Assembly: GCA_951213105.1 (NCBI GenBank)
Contig: OX578140.1
Coordinates: forward strand, 28,931,780-28,995,779
DNA: 64,000 nt
Origin: Amaurobius ferox
Taxonomy: Eukaryota > Arthropoda > Arachnida > Araneae > Amaurobiidae
Reading direction: 5' to 3'
This document shows positions 57,341 to 64,000 of this stretch, piece after piece (position 1 is the first letter of the stretch; the number at the start of each line of letters is the position of its first letter). The notes beneath the pieces are model-generated. The model was not told the origin of the DNA. It was given only the letters and a program-made list of their open reading frames with translations, and did not search any database. The position numbers and the translations under genes are program-made.

Positions 57341-58590
57341 TTCTTAGGAGTTCTCCTCTCTAACTCCGTGGTTTATCCAAACGAAAAGCTTGAAAATCGT
57401 TTGAAAGTGAATTAAAACTGTATCTCAGAGTTTGGGGGGAGATTTTTTGCACTAATTAGTCACTTTCGGAAAACATCAATTGTTTGAAACATGATTTAAA
57501 TGGGAAATCTATCTCCTTGGTTTATATTATACAAGCTTTTACTGAAAAATGAAAAGTATAAAGAAATAGAAATGGCTATTAAATTTTGCATTTTATGAGG
57601 AAGATTCTTATATCATGTTGCTCGGCAACGGAAAGAAATTAAATGTGTTGTTAATATCTATTATTATTTTTTCTATTTGAATAAAATAAATAAATGGATG
57701 TAAAAATATATTTTTAAATGAACGGTTTGATTGTTCTTTTAATTATATAAATTGCCGACTGCGTACATCCCTTTCATTTATTTTAGCAAAGTGGTTTCCA
57801 GCTCATATATTGTGTTTAGCTAATAAACTCATATATTGTGTTTACCCAATAAATTCAATTAGCCGATTGTTGAAGCAGAAAAAGATTAGAACGGATGTAT
57901 CTTATAATACAATTTTGGTGTTTTCATTTAGTATATACAAACGGGATCAAGATATTTTATTCTTCAGATCTGCAAATTCAGAGCTACGAATTTAGCGGAA
58001 TATCTCTAAATAACTTGGTAACTTCTCTTAAACTTTACCAAATTAGCGGAAATGTTTCCAAATTTATAAAATTGGCGCAAATCAATGATTTGTTTTTTAG
58101 AATAGAGTACTGAAATGATGTTTCGGTAGCATTTGTCGATCAATCCATACATCCTACTTAGTAACACATTTAACGAATTTTTTTAATATCACGAAATTGA
58201 TAAAAGTACGTGTGAGACCATAAAAATATCCTGGAATTGATAATATCGCGCTTAATAAATGAAAATAATTGTATTTTGTTAGCGGATAGTATTGTGATGA
58301 TGTTTCGTCAATTTATCGCAAAATGGGTCTATATGTTCTACAGTCCCACTTGGCGATAAATTTGGCGATTTTTTAGGTTATCGCTAAATTGACTAAAATG
58401 TCGCCAAACCTTCCATGGAGATCGCATTATTCAGACGATATGATTTCCATCAATTTATTTGAAGCAAATGATATCATGTCGCTTAGCAACGGATCCAATA
58501 TGTTATGCCGCATACGATTTTATATTAAATCTTTTCCGATTTGAATAATAAAGATATGTATATAAAATAAATGTCATTGACATTGCATTT
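57341..58590. repeat. old repeat debris, related segments
   Basis: A segment with TATCATGTTGCTCGGCAACGG (57611) recurs as TATCATGTCGCTTAGCAACGG at 58471. Another, GATATTTTATTCTTCAGATC (57950), recurs near 59520. HEF-1-like modules (GGCGATAAATTTGGCGA) lie at about 58350. I could not delimit units. Confidence 0.45.
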
Positions 58591-58866
58591 TTGACTGGAT
58601 AATATCAATTACGGTCCAGGTTTAAACATTCTTATAATTGATATTTTCGGGGACTGTTGATTCAGGGATTATTGATATTTTCAAGTTATTATGCCATTGT
58701 TTTATTATGACGAAAATTGTTGAAATTCATTTATAGTACTTTGTAAGAGTAATCTTCTACAAATGCATTATATCTTCTAATCTACGAGAATATAGGTAGT
58801 ATAGGTATATTGGCATATATTTTGTTATATATTGGCATGTATTGAAATCAATTACGCCTTCTGGTA
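58591..58866 (+). repeat. diverged array monomer before the 3577-bp repeat
   Basis: Starts TTGACTGGATAATATCAATT and matches 59030-59345 with an offset of about 439 bp and clear divergence. It includes GGGATTATTGATATTTTCAA, a motif also found near 58877, 59109 and 59329, so the flank is itself a repeat array. Confidence 0.75.
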
Positions 58867-60369
58867 TGAAGATTACGGGGATTATTGATATTTCCAATTT
58901 ATTAACTCGAATTCGAATTTTCGGCCCCGTCACAATACTTTCCTTATACATTATGTATATAAGGAAAGTAATAAATGGATATAAAAATATATTTTAGAAA
59001 AGAACGATTTGATTTTTCTTATAGCATTTTTGACTGGATAATATCAGTTACGGTCTTTAGGTTTAAACGTTATTATTATTGATATTTTCAGGAAATTATT
59101 GATCCAGGGATTATTGATATTTTCAAGTTATTATACCATCGTTTTATTATGACAAAAATTGTTTAAACTCATATATTGTACATTGTACGAGTAATCTTCT
59201 ACAAATACACGGGTATATCTTCTAATCTGCGAGAATATAAGTAGTACAGGTACATTTACATAAGTTTTGATATATATTGGCATATATTGGAATCAATTAC
59301 GACCTTCTGGTATAAAGAGCACGGGGATTATTGATATTTTCAATTTATTACGTCATCTCTTTTATTTTGGCAAATATTTTTGAGACTCATACTGTAATAC
59401 GGGTAATCTTCTACTAGCACACTGGCATATTTTCTAATCTGCGACAATATAAGTAGTACGGGGTTGCATATATTGTTTCAATTCCTTTTTTTTGTAAATT
59501 TGCTTATAAAAGGGGTCAGGATGTTTTATTCTTCAGATCTGCCCATGAAGATAATTTTGCACAGTGAGAACAGATATTCTTAAACTTCTCTTTAAGAGCA
59601 ATAAATTTAATATTTTACCAGAATTTGCACATGATTGCGAATTATAAGTTTCTTTATATTATATATTCCGTACGAAGAACGGGTATGCTGCTAGTTAATA
59701 AATAAACTTATTAAAACGGTAACGGTCTAGAACTCGAATTGTTTCTATAAAGAACTAGAGTTGTTTGAAACAGCTAATAAATGTACTAACGCTGCTTGCT
59801 GTTTTTTCGATGAAGGGTGCCTTAGCCTTAGAAACTAGTTGGAAACCATATTTTTCAGCGTACGCTGTGGTTATATCAAGATTTTTTTAAGATAACATTG
59901 CTTTTTACTACAATTTTGAGTGTATTTTGACTTCAGTGTCACATGAAGTAGAAATACATAGCTGGCATCGACAGTTCTTTGCAATGTAAAAAAAAATTCG
60001 AAATGCATTTATGGATTTAATGTATCTGAACTTCACATTGCTTTATAATATTCTATTACAACCGAACTATATGTTCAAAAGTTATCTTCAGTAGAAATGT
60101 AAATAAAATGTGACAGTTTTAAAGCATTTTATCATCATGTTGGTTTAAGAACTAAAACAACACTACCAAAAATATAATAATCATAAACTGCTTTGATAGA
60201 AACTCTGCGTGGGTATTTTGATAAAATTTTCTAGAATTTCCTTGTATTAAACATGTTAACTTTCATCTATTTTCCCTCTAAAGTAGGAATAAAAATATTA
60301 CTTTAAGGATGGTTTAATGTTTCCCTATACTGGTTTAGAAACTTTATACATATATATATAATATATATG

Positions 60370-60423
<54 letters not shown>
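58867..60423. repeat. unit-1 copy of the 1.56-kb direct repeat
   Basis: Matches 62444-64000 at a constant offset of 3577 bp. I compared several long stretches and saw no difference. It includes a HEF-1-like hairpin (about 58935-58968, arms ACTTTCCTTATA / TATAAGGAAAGT), GGGATTATTGATATT-type subrepeats and, at its end, the start of a (TA)n tract. It probably continues past 60423, but the window ends before that can be tested. Confidence 0.93.
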
Positions 60424-60443
<20 letters not shown>

Positions 60444-60448
60444 TATAT

Positions 60449-60491
<43 letters not shown>
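60346..60491. repeat. (TA)n tract at the 3' end of Penelope-like copy 2
   Basis: TA run with ATGTATAAATA and GCATATATA interruptions. It ends directly at the 3' UTR of the minus-strand reverse transcriptase. The corresponding tract of unit 2 begins at about 63923. Confidence 0.95.
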
Positions 60492-60495
<4 letters not shown>

Positions 60496-60935
60496 ATTCA
60501 AATGAATAAGAAATGAAAGAAGTAAAAACGGATGGGGATGCTTACAAGGAAGTCGAACGGCCAAGGGGGATTACGACCCCTTGTTCCCGGTTGAAGCACG
60601 CTTTTAATCCCAGGAAACGTTCCCGGAACCAGACTCGCCTGAAGCAGTCCTCCATATACCAATGCTGGAAAAGCAAAATCCAATCCACTGAAAAAGCAAA
60701 TCCAATCCATTGAAAAAGCCAAATTCAATCCATTGAAAAACGTACTTGAAAACCCAGATCATCAACATGAAACGATACTAATAGCAAGACTACTTGGATG
60801 CCTAATGTCTAAACAACCTATAACATCCATATCAGCACTGACTTTTCATTACGTGCAAGTCCTTGTAAGTCCTTATAACATGTTACGGTTAAGATACATG
60901 TCACAGTTAATCTTTTTGCATCCAGCGTGACGTAA
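60492..60935 (-). other. Penelope-like copy 2, 3' untranslated region
   Basis: On the minus strand, downstream of the stop, it has a TTTTTCAATGGATTG-type duplication (near 60690-60740). Then comes a more GC-rich part with the hairpin 60562-60583 and, after a gap of 15 bases, TGTAAGC (60540-60546), then a T-rich stretch running into (TA)n. The order matches 24958-25290 of copy 1, but the sequences are otherwise very different. Confidence 0.7.
60562..60583 (-). promoter_or_regulatory. 3' hairpin of Penelope-like copy 2
   Basis: On the minus strand, stem CAAGGGG/CCCCTTG around loop TCGTAATC. Compare 25196-25215 in copy 1. A role as RT recognition structure is inferred. Confidence 0.5.
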
Positions 60936-62405
60936 CTATAATAGTTCATAGAATTTTGCATAAAAGTCCTGATCATACTTTTTGTATGATTTTTCATAAT
61001 AATGCTTTAGGAAATGTAACGGATATAGCTGTTTTTTCGCTTCGCATACCAAATTACGTTCGCATATAATGCGTTCGGTCTTTGTTGTATTTAATCTTTT
61101 AATCCTGTTAAGATGATTGAGTATTAAGTTACGTAGTACGCCTATACTCAAGTTGGAATTCCAGCTGATGATATAGTTTATGCTGACATCAAAGGTCTTT
61201 CTTTTATCATACATTTTAAAGCAAATACTTTCTTTGTTGTCGTAATAAATGCTTATATCTAAAAACTCTGTTATTTCTTTCTTCACTTGTTTTGTTTCGA
61301 TCAATTCCAAATTTGCGGGATAAAAGTTGAAGTTAAATTGATAATTACTTTCAAAATTTCCAATAAGCACATCGTCCACAAATCTGAAATAGGGAATTTC
61401 ATTTAGATAATGAGTTCCGATCTCATACTTATTCAAATAGATATCAGCCAACATGGAGGAACAGCCACCCCCCATGGGAATACCTTGAATTTGTTGATAG
61501 AATGAATCTCCGTTGTAAAGTAAGTTTTCATATAAAACGAATTTGATGAGGTTTTCGTAACTATTGATGTTGATAAATAGATGCAAATTGTATTCATGAA
61601 ATGTTTCGATCATGATCTCAAACAGATCCTTTAAATTTATGTTATTGAATAAATCTTTAAAATCGTAGCTTTTAAGGTGTAATCTCTCTGGTATTTTGCT
61701 CAACTTTTCTATGACTTCATTACTATTTGATACCATTACCGTACCACTTGATTTTATTTTCGCCATTGTAGGTCTTAAAATATTCAGCAGGATAGCATTT
61801 GCCTTAGTTAAATAAGTTCCACATCCCACAGTCACCGGTCTAAATTTGACGGGTGACTTATGCATTTTAGGTATTAATACCAGGTATGGAAATTTGATTG
61901 TAGTGATTTCAATACCGATCCTTTTATACAATGCTGTGATTTTGTTTTCATTTGCCGTTTTAGACAAAACATTTAGTTTATACATTGTTTCGTTGTCGTA
62001 ACATTTTTTTAATTGCTCTACATAGTATTTTTTGCAAGTAAATGCATAGTTTGAGGTAACTTTGTCCATATAAGTGATCACATACATATTTTGAAATATT
62101 TTCAACCGGTTCTTGTCCATTTTATAATTAGTAATTTTATTTTGTCGGTTTTTGTAATAAAGATTAAAATCAGCTAAAACTGCACTCTTCCATTCTTGAA
62201 AGGTTTCCATTGGAAAACTGTACTTTACAGCTAGTTTGTAAATAAAATCATCTAGATCCTTTTTAAAAAGTTTTCCGTGATTATAAAAATTCTGAAATCT
62301 GAATTTAGTGCCCAATTGTAAAAATTCTCTAAAATCCGAATCCATTGCAACTTCTAAATCACCAGTAACAATGTGATCATGATCTCTATTGCGAAATTTA
62401 CTTGA
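60936..62405 (-). pseudogene. Penelope-like reverse transcriptase, copy 2, 5'-truncated
   Basis: A continuous frame reaches from 62405 to the stop at 60936. An ATG at 62343-62345 gives 469 codons, but homology to copy 1 continues upstream of it (HIVTGD is readable just before the ATG). The frame is cut at about 62403 where unrelated repeat DNA begins. The truncation removes about 180 residues of the N-terminal part and any endonuclease. Motifs by residue from the ATG: TYMDKVTSNYAFTCK (91-105), IPKMHKSPVKFRPVTVG (158-174), YDFKDLF with catalytic Asp 228, GIPMGGGCSSMLADIYL (288-304), RFVDDVLIG with Asp 324 and 325, FLDISI (361-366) and MYDKRKTFD (378-386). The RT core is intact and in frame, unlike copy 1. 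It is of Penelope-like type and probably the same lineage as copy 1. RT activity is possible, but a complete mobile element is not. Confidence 0.88.
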
Positions 62406-62443
62406 TTACGGGGATTATTGATTATTGATTGAAGATTATTGAT
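62406..62443. other. junction of reverse transcriptase and repeat unit
   Basis: A short segment of GATTATTGATTGAAGATTATT-like overlaps (ATTGATTGAAGATT twice) between the broken RT frame and the 1.56-kb repeat. Such small repeats suggest template slippage or microhomology at the joint. Confidence 0.6.
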
Positions 62444-63946
62444 TGAAGATTACGGGGATTATTGATATTTCCAATTTATTAACTCGAATTCGAATTTTCG
62501 GCCCCGTCACAATACTTTCCTTATACATTATGTATATAAGGAAAGTAATAAATGGATATAAAAATATATTTTAGAAAAGAACGATTTGATTTTTCTTATA
62601 GCATTTTTGACTGGATAATATCAGTTACGGTCTTTAGGTTTAAACGTTATTATTATTGATATTTTCAGGAAATTATTGATCCAGGGATTATTGATATTTT
62701 CAAGTTATTATACCATCGTTTTATTATGACAAAAATTGTTTAAACTCATATATTGTACATTGTACGAGTAATCTTCTACAAATACACGGGTATATCTTCT
62801 AATCTGCGAGAATATAAGTAGTACAGGTACATTTACATAAGTTTTGATATATATTGGCATATATTGGAATCAATTACGACCTTCTGGTATAAAGAGCACG
62901 GGGATTATTGATATTTTCAATTTATTACGTCATCTCTTTTATTTTGGCAAATATTTTTGAGACTCATACTGTAATACGGGTAATCTTCTACTAGCACACT
63001 GGCATATTTTCTAATCTGCGACAATATAAGTAGTACGGGGTTGCATATATTGTTTCAATTCCTTTTTTTTGTAAATTTGCTTATAAAAGGGGTCAGGATG
63101 TTTTATTCTTCAGATCTGCCCATGAAGATAATTTTGCACAGTGAGAACAGATATTCTTAAACTTCTCTTTAAGAGCAATAAATTTAATATTTTACCAGAA
63201 TTTGCACATGATTGCGAATTATAAGTTTCTTTATATTATATATTCCGTACGAAGAACGGGTATGCTGCTAGTTAATAAATAAACTTATTAAAACGGTAAC
63301 GGTCTAGAACTCGAATTGTTTCTATAAAGAACTAGAGTTGTTTGAAACAGCTAATAAATGTACTAACGCTGCTTGCTGTTTTTTCGATGAAGGGTGCCTT
63401 AGCCTTAGAAACTAGTTGGAAACCATATTTTTCAGCGTACGCTGTGGTTATATCAAGATTTTTTTAAGATAACATTGCTTTTTACTACAATTTTGAGTGT
63501 ATTTTGACTTCAGTGTCACATGAAGTAGAAATACATAGCTGGCATCGACAGTTCTTTGCAATGTAAAAAAAAATTCGAAATGCATTTATGGATTTAATGT
63601 ATCTGAACTTCACATTGCTTTATAATATTCTATTACAACCGAACTATATGTTCAAAAGTTATCTTCAGTAGAAATGTAAATAAAATGTGACAGTTTTAAA
63701 GCATTTTATCATCATGTTGGTTTAAGAACTAAAACAACACTACCAAAAATATAATAATCATAAACTGCTTTGATAGAAACTCTGCGTGGGTATTTTGATA
63801 AAATTTTCTAGAATTTCCTTGTATTAAACATGTTAACTTTCATCTATTTTCCCTCTAAAGTAGGAATAAAAATATTACTTTAAGGATGGTTTAATGTTTC
63901 CCTATACTGGTTTAGAAACTTTATACATATATATATAATATATATG

Positions 63947-63996
<50 letters not shown>

Positions 63997-64000
63997 TATA
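62444..64000. repeat. unit-2 copy of the 1.56-kb direct repeat (to window end)
   Basis: Second copy of 58867-60423. It again ends in (TA)n (about 63923-64000). If the array continues, the 3' UTR and the RT frame should recur from about 64069. Confidence 0.93.

Overview
The window looks like AT-rich, intergenic, transposon-laden DNA from an arthropod, most likely an arachnid and probably a spider. The grounds are one insect/arachnid-type gustatory receptor gene, Tc1/mariner transposases of arthropod type (one with a DUF4817-like N-terminus), Penelope-like reverse transcriptases, tRNA-derived SINEs and very long (TA)n tracts. No database search was possible, so the taxon is an inference. There are no bacterial operons, rRNA genes, stand-alone tRNA genes or CRISPR arrays. 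One gene looks intact and cellular: the gustatory-receptor-like gene at 44022-45158 on the minus strand. A 3'-end relic of a second receptor lies just beyond it at 43817-43890.

Layout. 0-10 kb: degenerate tandem repeats, a 594-bp mariner relic (2039-2632), a broken Jockey/CR1-like LINE on the minus strand (6.8-9.5 kb) and a tRNA-derived SINE. 10-22 kb: copies of a hairpin-ended dispersed family (called HEF-1 here), a pogo/Tigger-like MITE (12334-13385), a small hAT-like MITE, a small piggyBac-like MITE and the 3' half of a mariner (21.2-22.27 kb). 22-26 kb: a Penelope-like reverse transcriptase copy placed between two very long (TA)n tracts. 26-36 kb: minisatellites, more HEF-1 pieces, a fold-back mariner derivative (32776-33630) and a deleted DUF4817-type mariner inside a (TA)n tract (34545-35537). 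36-42 kb: a SINE fragment, a 201-bp satellite (37.27-38.34 kb) and a nearly complete but mutated mariner with long terminal inverted repeats (40258-41849). 42-49 kb: a second SINE family, the receptor gene, a SINE, a LINE fragment and short tandem repeats. 49.7-57 kb: three direct copies and one inverted piece of a second hairpin-ended family (HEF-2). 58.6-64 kb: a second Penelope-like reverse transcriptase (minus strand) inside a head-to-tail tandem array of period 3577 bp whose second unit runs off the window.

The most interesting signals are three. First, both Penelope-like copies end downstream in a (TA)n tract, and just before it carry a similar 3' hairpin with an 8-nt loop followed by the shared heptamer TGTAAGC. 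Second, the minus-strand copy lies in a unit whose 1.56-kb repeat shows no difference between copies in the stretches I compared. Third, HEF-1 and HEF-2 share an architecture: a 5' motif repeated as one arm of a terminal hairpin, with a GTCT/CA microsatellite just inside. This resembles Helentron-associated (DINE-1-like) non-autonomous elements. Most other long open frames are by-products of (TA)n or of other simple repeats.
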